A stretch of 64,000 nt of DNA from Lysinibacillus sphaericus (GTDB taxonomy: Bacteria; Bacillota; Bacilli; Bacillales_A; Planococcaceae): positions 3,782,001-3,846,000 of the forward strand of contig NZ_CP015224.1 of the NCBI RefSeq assembly GCF_001629735.1, read 5' to 3'. The notes beneath the pieces are model-generated. The model saw only the letters and a program-made list of their open reading frames with translations. It was not told the DNA's origin and did not search any database. The translations under genes were made by a program, and so were the position numbers. Shown here piece after piece: positions 37,775 through 47,744 of the stretch (the stretch's first letter is position 1; every line of letters begins with the position of its first letter).

Positions 37775-39744
37775 TAGTCAGAACTCCCTTCAAAGACCTC
37801 TTCTATGGCCTCTTCTAATTGTGTTTTCACGTTATCAATGGTTTTGGCTTCTATTTGGCAGGCGGCGTTTGTTAAATGGCCACCACCGCCAAGTCTTTCC
37901 ATAATAAGCTGTACATTGACTTCGCCTAGTGATCGGGCACTAATTCCTATTTTTCCATCTGCCCGATGTGCAATCACAAACGATGCACCAACATCCTTCA
38001 TAGTTAGTAAAATATCTGCTGTTTGTGCAATTAAGACAGAATCATACACTTTCGATTCCTCACCTACAGCCACAGCAATTCCTGGTTTAACGAATTTAAC
38101 TGTTTGCACTATTTTGGATCGTTCAATATAAGTGTCTACATCTTCTTTTAAAAGACGTTGCACTAATACTGTATCTGCTCCATTCGTTCGTAGATACGAA
38201 GCTGCTTCAAACGTACGTGCTCCCGTTCGAAGTGTAAAGCTTTTCGTGTCGACAATAATACCTGCTAGTAGGGCAGTAGCCTCTAGCATATTAATCTTTG
38301 CACGCTTGGGCTGATATTCTAATAACTCAGTGACAAGCTCAGCTGTAGATGAGGCATACGGTTCCATATAAACAAGTGTTGGATTTTCAATAAAATCCTC
38401 ACTTCGACGATGATGGTCGATGACAACAACCTTTTCAGCTAGCTTTAATAAGTGTGCATCAATAACTAAATTAGGTTTATGTGTATCCACAATAACAAGC
38501 AAAGATTTTTCAGTCATTTTCCCAGCAGCTTCCTCTGGTGTTAGGAAGTTTTCATAGAAATCTGATTTACTCTCTATTTCATTCATTAAACGTGTAACAC
38601 TACCATTTAATTCATCAAAATTTATAATGACATAGCCCTTTACATCATTCATTTGTGCCATTTTCCGAACACCGACAGACGCACCAATAGAGTCCATATC
38701 AGGACTTTTATGTCCCATAACAAACACTTGATCACTATCTTGAATTAAATCACGTAATGCATGTGAGATGACGCGCGCTCTAACACGTGTGCGCTTTTCA
38801 ACCGGATTGGTTTTCCCACCATAGAATTTAAGCTTTCCAGTAGGTTGCTTAATTGCGACTTGGTCACCACCACGGCCTAATACAAGATCCAGACTTGATT
38901 GTGCCAATTCACCAAGCTCCACTAGGGAGGACGAACCCGCTCCTACACCAATACTTAATGTTAAAGATAAATTCTTTTGCGCTGTTTTTTCTCGGATAAC
39001 ATCTAAAATAGCAAATTTTTTCTTTTCAAGCTCTGTTAAAATTGATTCGTTTAATACGGCTAAAAAACGATCTGATGATATTCGTTTTACAAATACACCA
39101 TGCTCAGCAGCCCACTCATTGACGATTGAAGTAACCATCGTATTCGTTAAACTACGCGGCTGGTCATCCATGGCTTGTGTGATTTCATCATAATTATCAA
39201 CAAATAAAATAGCGATAACTGTACGATCTGCAAAGTATTGCTTCTCAATAGCAATCTGCTCAGTAATATCAAAGAAGTATAGTAATCGTTCCTCTTTTTT
39301 ATAATAAACACGATATTTACGATCACGTAATGTAATTGTAGCCTCATTTGTTTCTTCAGTCTTCATTAGTACGTAGATATCATCAGAAATATTAACAATT
39401 CCCTCTCCTACTAATGATTCCATATTTAAGATACCTTGCATATATGGATTGGACCATTCTATTTCATATTGCTCGTTTACCAACAGTATTCCAATTGGCA
39501 TTTCAAGCAATGCTTCTTCCCCTACTTTTTTCATGCGGAATGAAATGGATTCTATATGCTTTTCAGTTTCTTCAAAAGCAATCTTTTCCACCTTCCATGT
39601 GTAGACCATCAGTAAAGCAAAACCTATTCCATAACCTAGACCTATCCCGATATTCCAAATACATAGAAGTACGAACGTCACAATTCCAAAAATGGAAAGA
39701 ACAAAAAGCGGATAGCGAATTGGTCGTTTTCTAAAAGTTCCCAT
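37774..39744 (-). CDS. gdpP: Cyclic-di-AMP phosphodiesterase GdpP (YybT)
   Basis: The 656-residue membrane protein has two N-terminal helices (about 12-55), a PAS-like heme-binding domain (about 80-150) and a degenerate GGDEF domain (about 170-300; RGGDQ in place of GGDEF). The catalytic DHH-DHHA1 domain follows (about 340-650; [35 protein letters not shown]). It hydrolyses c-di-AMP, affecting potassium, osmotic and wall homeostasis. It is co-transcribed with rplI and dnaB. Confidence 0.97.
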   Translation of the reverse strand: MGTFRKRPIRYPLFVLSIFGIVTFVLLCIWNIGIGLGYGIGFALLMVYTWKVEKIAFEETEKHIESISFRMKKVGEEALLEMPIGILLVNEQYEIEWSNPYMQGILNMESLVGEGIVNISDDIYVLMKTEETNEATITLRDRKYRVYYKKEERLLYFFDITEQIAIEKQYFADRTVIAILFVDNYDEITQAMDDQPRSLTNTMVTSIVNEWAAEHGVFVKRISSDRFLAVLNESILTELEKKKFAILDVIREKTAQKNLSLTLSIGVGAGSSSLVELGELAQSSLDLVLGRGGDQVAIKQPTGKLKFYGGKTNPVEKRTRVRARVISHALRDLIQDSDQVFVMGHKSPDMDSIGASVGVRKMAQMNDVKGYVIINFDELNGSVTRLMNEIESKSDFYENFLTPEEAAGKMTEKSLLVIVDTHKPNLVIDAHLLKLAEKVVVIDHHRRSEDFIENPTLVYMEPYASSTAELVTELLEYQPKRAKINMLEATALLAGIIVDTKSFTLRTGARTFEAASYLRTNGADTVLVQRLLKEDVDTYIERSKIVQTVKFVKPGIAVAVGEESKVYDSVLIAQTADILLTMKDVGASFVIAHRADGKIGISARSLGEVNVQLIMERLGGGGHLTNAACQIEAKTIDNVKTQLEEAIEEVFEGSSD

Positions 39745-39757
39745 TACAATCAGCCCC

Positions 39758-40699
39758 TTATTCTTTAGTCTTCCCCTTTACAAGTGAACGTACGTCAAAA
39801 CCTAAATCAACGATACCTAGTAAGATCATGAAGGATGATAATGGAATAGCTAATATGGTAGCAACCCATTTAACACCATTTGGCATCCCTTTTCTAGAAA
39901 TGAAATAATGGATAAATGATATCCCTTGTAGAATGAGCAGCACCCATAAAATATAAGAAACATTCAATACGATAATATCTAGTGTTGAACCAGCCTCTGG
40001 ACGCATGAATAAATTAATGCATAAAACGATCATGTAATACCATAAAATAGAGCGTGGTAAGCGCATATTCTGAAATGGCGCAAATTTTGGAACATCGACA
40101 CCAAGTCGTTTTAAAGCTGGTAAATTTAGCGCTATGATAATAAATGCAGCAAAAAATGCTAACATTGTTATTGTTGCAGGCATTGTCAGCTCGATCGTTT
40201 TAAACATAGCCTCGAGCTGTTCGGGCTTTATCGCTACTTGCCCTGTTACGTTTTTCGCAAATTCATTTGATTGCTCATAATTTTTGCGAGTCATCTCTAA
40301 ACTTATGCTAATGAAATCAATCCCTGCAAATTTCACATAGGCAACATAAACAAGTGCCATCGAGATTAGATTAGCAATCCCCGTTGCCATAAATAAATAC
40401 AGCTTACTCTTCTTCTGATAAATAGCGTTACCCATCACGACACCCAGTAACCCTAAAACAAAGGCAAATGGTAACATCGACATTCCAGTCGCTATACTTG
40501 TTAAAAAACAGCCTACTATTGCTAATAGTATTGATGAGGAACGTTTGTAATTTGCACTATACCAAGCAACCGGTAGTGGAGCGAATATTAAAGCTACTAT
40601 AAAAACGAATGGTACATATGCGGAAATCAGCATTAATATTGTAAAAAGTGCAACCATCATCGAGCCTTGGACAAGCGCTTTTGTTTGATTATTCGGCAT
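39758..40699 (-). CDS. yybS: YybS family membrane protein (DUF2232)
   Basis: The 313-residue protein has about eight hydrophobic segments, a DUF2232 membrane protein always found between rpsR and gdpP in Bacilli. It begins MPNNQTKALVQGSMM. Function unknown. Confidence 0.93.
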   Translation of the reverse strand: MPNNQTKALVQGSMMVALFTILMLISAYVPFVFIVALIFAPLPVAWYSANYKRSSSILLAIVGCFLTSIATGMSMLPFAFVLGLLGVVMGNAIYQKKSKLYLFMATGIANLISMALVYVAYVKFAGIDFISISLEMTRKNYEQSNEFAKNVTGQVAIKPEQLEAMFKTIELTMPATITMLAFFAAFIIIALNLPALKRLGVDVPKFAPFQNMRLPRSILWYYMIVLCINLFMRPEAGSTLDIIVLNVSYILWVLLILQGISFIHYFISRKGMPNGVKWVATILAIPLSSFMILLGIVDLGFDVRSLVKGKTKE

Positions 40700-40840
40700 T
40701 GAAAACCTTCCTTTTTTTCAGTCAAACTTACTACCCTTTATTGTACCATTTTTTCATAGTATTGAACAAAAAACGCTTAGCTCACTATATGCTTTATTAA
40801 GAATTTTATCTAATAATCTTCTACTTCATTTTTCGATAAA

Positions 40841-40886
40841 AAAAACCAGCATATCCGATACGAATATCGTAATATGCTGGTTTTCA
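40841..40886 (-). terminator. Terminator of the rpsF-ssb-rpsR operon
   Basis: AACCAGCATAT (40845-40855) pairs with ATATGCTGGTT (40872-40882); on the minus strand TTTTTTTTAT follows. Confidence 0.9.
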
Positions 40887-40924
40887 AAATTGATGTAAGG
40901 TCCATTACCTTAACGTCATCAATC

Positions 40925-41161
40925 TTATTTATCTTCTGCTACGAATGGAAGTAATCCCATGATACGAGATACTTTGATAGCTGAAGTTAATTTACGTTGG
41001 TACTTAGCGCTAGTGCCAGTTACGCGACGTGGTAAAATTTTACCGCGCTCAGAGATGAATTTTTTTAATAAATCTACATCTTTATAGTCGATATGCGTAA
41101 TGTTATTAGCAGTGAAGTAGCAAACTTTACGGCGTTTGCGGCCTCCGCGACGTGGTGCCAT
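40925..41161 (-). CDS. rpsR: 30S ribosomal protein S18
   Basis: The 78-residue S18 begins [16 protein letters not shown] and has [19 protein letters not shown] and [20 protein letters not shown]. It is the last gene of the rpsF-ssb-rpsR operon. Confidence 0.99.
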   Translation of the reverse strand: MAPRRGGRKRRKVCYFTANNITHIDYKDVDLLKKFISERGKILPRRVTGTSAKYQRKLTSAIKVSRIMGLLPFVAEDK

Positions 41162-41202
41162 AGTGTGTCTCCTCCTTATCTTTTTTTAATATTCTTGAAG
41201 CA

Positions 41203-41772
41203 TTAGAATGGAAGATCATCCTCAGATACTTCTATCGGTCCCTTGCTATTAGCAAATGGGTCCTCATCTACACGTGTATAGTTTGGCTGATTCATAGGTG
41301 GTTGATTTTGCTGATAAGCATCGCCGCCATAGGAACCCTGTCCTGGCATAGCGCCACCAAACTGCTGCTGTGGTTGACCACCGCCATAGGACGGTTGGTT
41401 ATTACCGTAAGTTTGTCCACCACCGTATTGAGGAGCAGGAGCACCGCTACCATTACGTGGTTCTAAAAACTGTACGCTATCCGCCACAACGTCTGTTGTA
41501 TATACTCGCTTACCGTCTTGTCCTTCATAACTGCCTGTTTGGATACGACCTTCTACCCCAATTAAACTTCCTTTTCGCATGAAGTTCGCTAGGTTTTCAG
41601 CCTGTTTTCGCCATGCAACACAGTTAATGAAATCAGCTTCACGTTCACCTTGTTGATTTGAGAATGCACGATTCACAGCAACTGTAAATCTTGTAGACGC
41701 AATTCCATTTGGTGTATAACGTAGCTCAGGATCTTTTGTTAGTCTTCCAACTAATACGACACGGTTTATCAT
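41203..41772 (-). CDS. ssb: Single-stranded DNA-binding protein SSB
   Basis: The 189-residue SSB has an OB-fold (about 1-105; [19 protein letters not shown]), a Gly/Gln-rich linker (about 110-170) and the acidic C-terminal tip SEDDLPF that recruits replication and repair partners. AAGGAGG precedes it. It lies between the genes of its S6 and S18 operon partners. Confidence 0.99.
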   Translation of the reverse strand: MINRVVLVGRLTKDPELRYTPNGIASTRFTVAVNRAFSNQQGEREADFINCVAWRKQAENLANFMRKGSLIGVEGRIQTGSYEGQDGKRVYTTDVVADSVQFLEPRNGSGAPAPQYGGGQTYGNNQPSYGGGQPQQQFGGAMPGQGSYGGDAYQQNQPPMNQPNYTRVDEDPFANSKGPIEVSEDDLPF

Positions 41773-41819
41773 CAGAATGCAACCTCCTTTTCAGCGTTTT
41801 GTTAAAAAATCATTCAATA

Positions 41820-42107
41820 TTAAGCTTCTTGGCGAACTGCAATGTGACGAATGATGTCTTCGCTGATGTTAGCTAGACGTGTATACTCGTTGATTGCATC
41901 TGAAGTAGCGTTTACTTTTACGATTTGGTAGTAACCTTCGCGGAAGTCTTGAATTTCATAAGCTAAGCGGCGTTTGCCCCACTCTTTAGATTCGATGACT
42001 TCTGCACCGTTAGAAGTTAAAACTTCGTTGAAACGTTCAACTAAAGCTTTCTTCGCTTCGTCTTCAATGTTCGGACGTACGATGTACATTAATTCGTATT
42101 TTCTCAT
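41820..42107 (-). CDS. rpsF: 30S ribosomal protein S6
   Basis: The 95-residue S6 begins [19 protein letters not shown] and has [18 protein letters not shown]. It binds S18 on the 30S platform. The upstream leader can fold over the ribosome-binding site. Confidence 0.99.
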   Translation of the reverse strand: MRKYELMYIVRPNIEDEAKKALVERFNEVLTSNGAEVIESKEWGKRRLAYEIQDFREGYYQIVKVNATSDAINEYTRLANISEDIIRHIAVRQEA

Positions 42108-42165
42108 CTGTTTACACCTCCTTATGGACTAGGCTCTCCTATATTAAGGGAGCAAGGAGCAAGTA
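42108..42165 (-). promoter_or_regulatory. rpsF leader hairpin, candidate S6:S18 autoregulatory site
   Basis: In the minus-strand leader, CTCCTT pairs with AAGGAG of the rpsF ribosome-binding site, and inside it GCTCCC pairs with GGAGAGC. Bacterial rpsF leaders commonly bind the S6:S18 complex to repress translation. The structure is visible but the exact consensus was not checked. Confidence 0.45.
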
Positions 42166-42285
42166 ATAAATTATTACTCACATCAATGAATTGTAACATA
42201 GAGGTACTTGTCTTTCAAGTCGCAAACTAACAATTCATTTTATATAATGAACCTAACATGATTCATTCGTGAAAGGAGAACTTTT

Positions 42286-42852
42286 GTGCTACCAAATAAA
42301 GAACCTATTGTTATTGAATTAGATATAAAAAAATTAATGATCGACAATATTGTGATTACAAGTGGTCTTGTCATATTATTTACAGCCATTCAATATATTT
42401 GCTTTAAAGATTTTCACTTTTCTTTTTGGCCTATCGTTGGTGGAACAGTACTGTTTGTTATTCTGTATATCATTTTCATAATGTTGCATGAGGCTTTTCA
42501 TTTAATTGGTTTTATGCTTTTTGGTAAAGTACCTTTGGAGTCTTTAAAATATGGCATAAACTTAGAGCTAGGTGTTGCCTATGCAACTACTACAAAGCCG
42601 CTTTACAACCACGCAATGAAACGGGCATTGTTGCTGCCATTTTGGATGACTGGCGTTCTCCCTACTATTGCAGGATTTTATTTTAATAGTACCATTTTAA
42701 TACTGGTAGGAGCTTTTTTAATGGCAGGTGCAGTAGGAGATTTTGCCATGTATAAGGAGTTACAGAAATATCCCAATAATGCCTTAGTACAAGATGACCC
42801 TGAATTACCAAAGCTTTATGTTTATACAGAGAAGGACCGTTCACCAAGGTAA
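42286..42852 (+). CDS. DUF3267 membrane protein (putative zinc metalloprotease)
   Basis: The 188-residue protein begins at GTG (GAAAGGAG eight bases upstream). It has membrane segments near residues 18-45, 55-75 and 125-155 and a putative HExxH motif in IMLHEAFHLIGFMLFG, typical of the DUF3267 family. Substrate unknown. It is the only plus-strand gene in a run of minus-strand genes here. Confidence 0.8.
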   Translation: MLPNKEPIVIELDIKKLMIDNIVITSGLVILFTAIQYICFKDFHFSFWPIVGGTVLFVILYIIFIMLHEAFHLIGFMLFGKVPLESLKYGINLELGVAYATTTKPLYNHAMKRALLLPFWMTGVLPTIAGFYFNSTILILVGAFLMAGAVGDFAMYKELQKYPNNALVQDDPELPKLYVYTEKDRSPR

Positions 42853-42869
42853 AATACATACATACGAAA

Positions 42870-42907
42870 ACTAGACTCTGTCGTTAGCCATAATGTCTGA
42901 GTCTAGT
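42870..42907. terminator. Hairpin between convergent genes
   Basis: ACTAGACTC (42870-42878) pairs with GAGTCTAGT (42899-42907), located between the convergent DUF3267 and acyl-CoA dehydrogenase-family genes; the T-tract is weak on both sides. Confidence 0.65.
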
Positions 42908-42915
42908 CATTCCTC

Positions 42916-43956
42916 TTAAGGAGTTAAAAATCCATGCTGTGCGGCTGTATACAAATTCCTCCAAATTCGATTTAATCGAGAGGTTTCTGTGATAGCATCC
43001 ATGCCAAGGTTACGTATTAGTTTATTTGCAATCTCTATACAAGCAGCCGCAATTTCTTTACTCATTTGTGTAAATTGCATTAGTTCTTCCTCTGTCAATG
43101 ATTGATCTTGTTGATGCTTTTGCCAATATCCTGACAAGGTTGTATAGAACTGCTGCTCACATTGTTTAAAATGCTTTTGCTGTTGCATGAATAAAAACTG
43201 TAAAGCTCCCATACGCTCAGTTCGATTAGCAGCATGATTTCGTTGCTTTATTAAAATAAATGCTTCTTCTAATAAATTTTCAGTTATTCCTAGACAAACG
43301 CTTAAAAAAGAAGCCTCGGCAAAGGTTGTAAATGGAAAGGTATGTACGGAATTCCCGTAGTTATTTCTAATCGTACCTATTTGGAAAGTAGCTTCCTGAG
43401 GTATCCATACATTGTTCACGCGAATTGTATGACTTGCCGTTGCCTTCAAGCCCATTGCGCGCCAATCATGTAAAACTTCTACATCTTGACGGTCTAAGGA
43501 GCAACTAATGATATTTTCTGTTTTCATGCCATTTTGCTCTATCAAACAATTCATGGTAAAGGTTGTAGCATAGTCTGAACCACTACAGTATTTCCATTGC
43601 CCTGTTACCACATAACCTCCTTCTACCTTTATAGCAATTCCCGTTGGATAGCCACTACCTGCGATAACAGCTTCTTTTGGGGAAAAGATTCTTTCGCACA
43701 TTTCTTGGCTAAATGCAGGAATAAATGCATTGCCTCCAGTCCCGATTGTAACAAGCCAACCAACATTACCATCGAGGGCAGCTATTTGTTGAAATACTTT
43801 TATTCCTTCTACTAAATCTAGATTTTTACCTCCTAGTTCATTAGCAGTGAACAATTTGAACAATTTTTGTTCATAAATAAATTCTAAGATGTCCTGGGGT
43901 AATCTTCCTAGCTGCTCAAACTCTAGGCCACGTTCTTTTATTTCGGTTATGTTCAT
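42916..43956 (-). CDS. Acyl-CoA dehydrogenase-family flavoprotein (group D monooxygenase-like)
   Basis: The 346-residue protein has the acyl-CoA dehydrogenase fold: ALDGNVGWLVTIGTGGNAF in the N-terminal domain, VTGQWKYCSGSDYATTFTMN in the middle domain, and a helical C-terminal domain. These motifs are closer to HpaH/DszC-type flavin monooxygenases than to classical dehydrogenases, and the catalytic Glu of dehydrogenases is not obvious. No pathway neighbours are present. Confidence 0.75.
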   Translation of the reverse strand: MNITEIKERGLEFEQLGRLPQDILEFIYEQKLFKLFTANELGGKNLDLVEGIKVFQQIAALDGNVGWLVTIGTGGNAFIPAFSQEMCERIFSPKEAVIAGSGYPTGIAIKVEGGYVVTGQWKYCSGSDYATTFTMNCLIEQNGMKTENIISCSLDRQDVEVLHDWRAMGLKATASHTIRVNNVWIPQEATFQIGTIRNNYGNSVHTFPFTTFAEASFLSVCLGITENLLEEAFILIKQRNHAANRTERMGALQFLFMQQQKHFKQCEQQFYTTLSGYWQKHQQDQSLTEEELMQFTQMSKEIAAACIEIANKLIRNLGMDAITETSRLNRIWRNLYTAAQHGFLTP

Positions 43957-44008
43957 TTGACGTCACTCCCATACTCTAAAAATTCAGATAAAATAATGAT
44001 TGAAAAAA

Positions 44009-44027
44009 GGCAATCATTAAGATTGCC
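44009..44027 (-). terminator. Terminator of ychF
   Basis: GGCAATC (44009-44015) pairs with GATTGCC (44021-44027); on the minus strand TTTTTTC follows. Confidence 0.9.
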
Positions 44028-44038
44028 CTCTGTTCGTC

Positions 44039-45139
44039 TTATACATTAAAGCGGAATAACATAATATCGCCATCTTGAACTTCATACTCTTTACCTTCAA
44101 GACGTACCTTACCTGCTTCTTTTGCCGCTGCTTGAGAACCTGCCTCTAATAGATCATCATAAGCAACAGTTTCAGCACGAATAAAGCCACGTTCAAAGTC
44201 TGTATGGATAATCCCTGCACATTGCGGTGCCTTCATACCTTTACGGAACGTCCATGCACGAACCTCTTGTACACCCGCAGTGAAATACGTAGCTAAGCCT
44301 AATAAGTCATAAGAAGTACGGATTAGCTGATCTAAACCAGACTCTTTAATTCCTAATTCTTCTAAGAACATAGCCTTTTCCTCATCGTCTAGCTCTGAGA
44401 TTTCTTCCTCAATTTTCGCACAAATTGTAATGACTTGCGCACCTTCAGCTGATGCATATTCACGTACCTTTTGGACATATTCATTATTGTCAGCATCGGC
44501 CACTTCATCTTCTGAAACGTTTGCAACATACAGCATTGGTTTAATTGTTAACAAATGAAGACCTTTTATTACTTTCAGTTCATCATCTGAAAGCTCAGCT
44601 GCACGCGCTGGCTTACCGTTCTCTAACTGCTCTTTAATTTTTAAGAGTACTGGCTCTTCAATCATGGCCTCTTTGTCTTTTTGTTTTGCCATTTTACTAA
44701 CACGTTGGATTCGTTTATCTACCGATTCTAAATCAGCTAGTGCTAGCTCTAGGTTAATAACCTCGATATCATCGATTGGATCCACCGCACCCGATACGTG
44801 TGTAATATTTTCATCTACAAAACAACGTACAACTTGGCAAATTGCATCTACTTCACGGATATGAGCTAAGAATTTATTACCTAGACCTTCACCTTTGGAA
44901 GCACCTTTTACAATTCCTGCGATATCTGTGAATTCAAATGCTGTTGGTACTGTTTTTTTAGGTACAACTAATTCTGTTAATTTATCTAAACGTGCGTCTG
45001 GGACTTCAACGATACCGACGTTCGGATCAATCGTGGCGAATGGGTAGTTTGCAGCCAATGCGCCCGCTTTTGTAATTGCGTTAAATAATGTTGATTTTCC
45101 AACGTTAGGTAAACCAACGATTCCAGCTGTTAATGCCAT
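44039..45139 (-). CDS. ychF: Redox-regulated ATPase/GTPase YchF
   Basis: The 366-residue protein begins MALTAGIVGLPNVGKSTLFN (Walker A) and has FTDIAGIVKGASKGEGLGNK, a coiled-coil region and the C-terminal TGS domain (MLFRFNV at the end). It is an Obg-family member that hydrolyses ATP and interacts with ribosomes. ATG at 45139 is chosen over a TTG four codons upstream that gives an atypical extension. Confidence 0.96.
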   Translation of the reverse strand: MALTAGIVGLPNVGKSTLFNAITKAGALAANYPFATIDPNVGIVEVPDARLDKLTELVVPKKTVPTAFEFTDIAGIVKGASKGEGLGNKFLAHIREVDAICQVVRCFVDENITHVSGAVDPIDDIEVINLELALADLESVDKRIQRVSKMAKQKDKEAMIEEPVLLKIKEQLENGKPARAAELSDDELKVIKGLHLLTIKPMLYVANVSEDEVADADNNEYVQKVREYASAEGAQVITICAKIEEEISELDDEEKAMFLEELGIKESGLDQLIRTSYDLLGLATYFTAGVQEVRAWTFRKGMKAPQCAGIIHTDFERGFIRAETVAYDDLLEAGSQAAAKEAGKVRLEGKEYEVQDGDIMLFRFNV

Positions 45140-45235
45140 GAATGGACACAACCTTTCTATAATCAGTTCAATTTTCTCTCTTATAACCTTTTCTATTATA
45201 TTGATTCACTTACAAAAAGTCTAATATGCCTGAAG

Positions 45236-45445
45236 TTAGGCCTCATTAGCAGAAAGTAAAACCTTTTTCATTTTTTTCTCAAATTCTCTACGTGGGATCA
45301 TTACGCTATGTTGACAACCTTCACACTTAATTCGAACATCAGCACCCATACGAATAATCTTCCATTTGTTCGTACCACAAGGATGTTGCTTTTTCATTTC
45401 AACAATATCATTTAAACCATATTTCTTTGCTTCCACCTTACTCAC
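45236..45445 (-). CDS. DUF951 small zinc-binding protein (YyzM-like)
   Basis: The short protein of about 69 residues (GTG at 45445; other possible starts 45466 and 45436) has MKKQHPCGTNKWKIIRMGAD and IKCEGCQHSVMIPR, typical of the DUF951 family beside ychF. The HPCG and CEGC cysteines probably bind a metal. It overlaps the end of the mechanosensitive-channel gene by 8 bases. Confidence 0.9.
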   Translation of the reverse strand: MSKVEAKKYGLNDIVEMKKQHPCGTNKWKIIRMGADVRIKCEGCQHSVMIPRREFEKKMKKVLLSANEA

Positions 45446-46310
45446 TTCTCCCCTCACCTTTGTCATAGAACATCATTTTTGGATAAGCCATTGGAATACG
45501 ATGTTCTTCAAAAAGTTTTGTCACATCTCGGCGTATACTACGAGCAACTCCATATTGTTGCTGCGGTAATGTTTCAGCAGCAATACGGATCGTTACCTCT
45601 GTACCTTTAACATTTTGTACACCTAAAAACACTGGTGCTGCTATTAATTCTTTATGTTTTTCTGGTAAAGATTCTAAATAGTGATTAATAACTGTTTCAG
45701 CTTTTTCAAAGTCAGCATCAGCGGTCATTTGTAAATCTATAAAAATTTTGGAGTTGTTAACAGAGTAATTGACGACCTCACCAATTGCACCATTAGGAAT
45801 GATAAATTGCTCTCCCGTCCCCCCATTAATTTTCGTAGTACGTAAGCCAATTTCTACAACCGTACCTTCTGCTCCATTAATTTTTATATAATCCCCTACA
45901 CCAAATTGATCCTCAAAAATAATAAAGAAGCCCGTGATAACATCCTTCACTAAACTTTGGGCACCAAAACCGACGGCTAAACCGACAATCCCTGCACCTG
46001 CTAAAAGACCCGCTACCTTTATATTTAAAGAAGATAGAATGCCAATGATTGCAGAGAAATAAACAACATAAGAAATTACACTTTGTAATAATCTCGAAAT
46101 CGTACGTTGACGTCGCTCTGAATGATTTAATGGAGAACGCATACGGATTAAAAACAATTTTTTAATCAATTTTTTACCCATTCTTACAGCTATCCATGAT
46201 ACTAGTAAAATCAGCACGATCTCAATAGAAGTATCAATCACATCTTCCCAAAGCTTGTCAGATGTAAGCTTTTCCCAGTATCTATCCATTAATTTCTTAT
46301 TCCATTCCAT
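45438..46310 (-). CDS. Small-conductance mechanosensitive channel (MscS family)
   Basis: The 290-residue protein (ATG at 46310, AGAGGTGGG upstream) has three membrane helices, the third being the pore helix with AGLLAGAGIVGLAVGFGAQS followed by VKDVITGFFIIFEDQF, diagnostic of MscS. It releases solutes on hypo-osmotic shock. Confidence 0.95.
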   Translation of the reverse strand: MEWNKKLMDRYWEKLTSDKLWEDVIDTSIEIVLILLVSWIAVRMGKKLIKKLFLIRMRSPLNHSERRQRTISRLLQSVISYVVYFSAIIGILSSLNIKVAGLLAGAGIVGLAVGFGAQSLVKDVITGFFIIFEDQFGVGDYIKINGAEGTVVEIGLRTTKINGGTGEQFIIPNGAIGEVVNYSVNNSKIFIDLQMTADADFEKAETVINHYLESLPEKHKELIAAPVFLGVQNVKGTEVTIRIAAETLPQQQYGVARSIRRDVTKLFEEHRIPMAYPKMMFYDKGEGRSE

Positions 46311-46401
46311 CGTTCCCACCTCTTGAATAACTTGCTAAAAATTTGCGTATACTGCATAAAAATTGAGCACTTCTAAAAATAAAAAGAAAGTGAGTTTTTT
46401 T

Positions 46402-47034
46402 ATGAATACTATACCAAATTTGTTACTACCTTATTCCCTTCATCACGAAAGTAAAAATGCTGTTTGGCAATTAAGTACATTATTTTTAGAACATATACCG
46501 TTTCATCATGAACGATTAATTTTTTGCTGCATTGGCAGCGACCGATGTACAGGTGATACACTTGGACCGTTAACGGGTAGTTTCTTAAATAAGTCTGTTA
46601 GCTTCCCCTACGAAATTGTAGGTTCTTTAGAAGATCCTCTACATGCTCTAAATCTAAATTCAACTATGCAACAGCTACACAATCATACTACAAAACCATT
46701 CATTATTGCGATTGACGCCTGTCTTGGTAGTGAGCACAATGTCGGTCATATTTCCGTTCAAAGCGGTCCTATTTTTCCTGGCAAGGCTGTAAAAAAAGAA
46801 TTACCCCCAATCGGTGACATTTCCATTAAAGGAATCGTCAATATTGGAGGTTTTATGGAAATGCTTGTTTTACAAAATACAAGACTTCATATTTCTTATG
46901 CTATGGCTGAGAAGCTTTCAAGAGCGCTATTACTGGCTGCCCACCGTTATTCATTGAAAAATGTAGAAGAAAGCAACCATAATACCAACAACGACGATAC
47001 CTGGCAGCAAGTTAGCAGCCTTGATCTTAGTTAA
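46402..47034 (+). CDS. yyaC: Spore protease-like protein YyaC (DUF1256)
   Basis: From ATG at 46402 (GAAAGTGAG seven bases upstream) the protein has 210 residues: CCIGSDRCTGDTLGPLTGSF, AIDACLGSEHNVGHI and IVNIGGFMEMLVLQNTRL, typical of the spore-specific YyaC family, related in fold to the GPR protease. Its last 28 codons overlap the 3' end of the convergent DUF554 gene; the family core ends near HRYSL, so the tail is an extension. Confidence 0.92.
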   Translation: MNTIPNLLLPYSLHHESKNAVWQLSTLFLEHIPFHHERLIFCCIGSDRCTGDTLGPLTGSFLNKSVSFPYEIVGSLEDPLHALNLNSTMQQLHNHTTKPFIIAIDACLGSEHNVGHISVQSGPIFPGKAVKKELPPIGDISIKGIVNIGGFMEMLVLQNTRLHISYAMAEKLSRALLLAAHRYSLKNVEESNHNTNNDDTWQQVSSLDLS

Positions 47035-47667
47035 ACCAGCTATATTTAACCCTATTGCCATTATCATAACGCCGCCAACGGCTGTCATTTCGGTAATATA
47101 CATTTGCAGCGCAGCATCAGGTATAAAAGAACTAATGACCCCTGCAAAAATAGCAATTAATCCTTGATAAATAAAAACAGGTATTGCCGATAGCAATACA
47201 CCTATGCCTAATGTGGATGCTAGAATAATGGATGTAAATCCATCTATTAATCCTTTTGTAATCAATACATTATGATCGTTACGAAGGCCGCTATCAAGTG
47301 CACCAATAACAGCCATTGAGCCAACAACAAATATTAATGAAGCTGTGACAAACCCTTCTGCTATGCTAATTTGATTTTGGTCATTTCGTTTTGTGCGAAA
47401 TAAAGACTCTACCCATTTGCCAAGGCGATTCATTTGCTTATCTAAATCTAACCACTCACCTACTACAGTACCCACCACTAAACTTACGATTAAGATAATA
47501 AAATTATCACTTTCAAATCCCATTTTTATCCCTAATAATGCGACTGCTAAACCAATTATGGATAGGACAGTAGACTTCATAGATTCAGGAATATTTTTGA
47601 AAATCCGCCCCACTAATGCACCTGCTATAATGAGCACAGCATTAATTAATGCCCCTAGTATTACCAC
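46951..47667 (-). CDS. DUF554 membrane protein (YdfK/YqgA-like)
   Basis: The 238-residue protein has seven to eight hydrophobic segments and family motifs VGEWLDLDKQMNRLG and GSMAVIGALDSGLRND. It is probably a transporter-like membrane protein; no substrate is known. The start is GTG. Its 3' end overlaps yyaC convergently by 84 bases. Confidence 0.9.
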   Translation of the reverse strand: MVILGALINAVLIIAGALVGRIFKNIPESMKSTVLSIIGLAVALLGIKMGFESDNFIILIVSLVVGTVVGEWLDLDKQMNRLGKWVESLFRTKRNDQNQISIAEGFVTASLIFVVGSMAVIGALDSGLRNDHNVLITKGLIDGFTSIILASTLGIGVLLSAIPVFIYQGLIAIFAGVISSFIPDAALQMYITEMTAVGGVMIMAIGLNIAGLTKIKAANLLPGIVVVGIMVAFFYIFQ

Positions 47668-47697
47668 CCTTTTGCCTTCCTTCTCTCTAAAAAATAG

Positions 47698-47722
47698 AGA
47701 GCGCCTGTTTGCTTGGCGCTCT
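47698..47722 (-). terminator. Terminator downstream of parB
   Basis: AGAGCGCC (47698-47705) pairs with GGCGCTCT (47715-47722); on the minus strand CTATTTTTTAG follows. Confidence 0.85.
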
Positions 47723-47744
47723 GATTAAATTATAGAAATATCAT

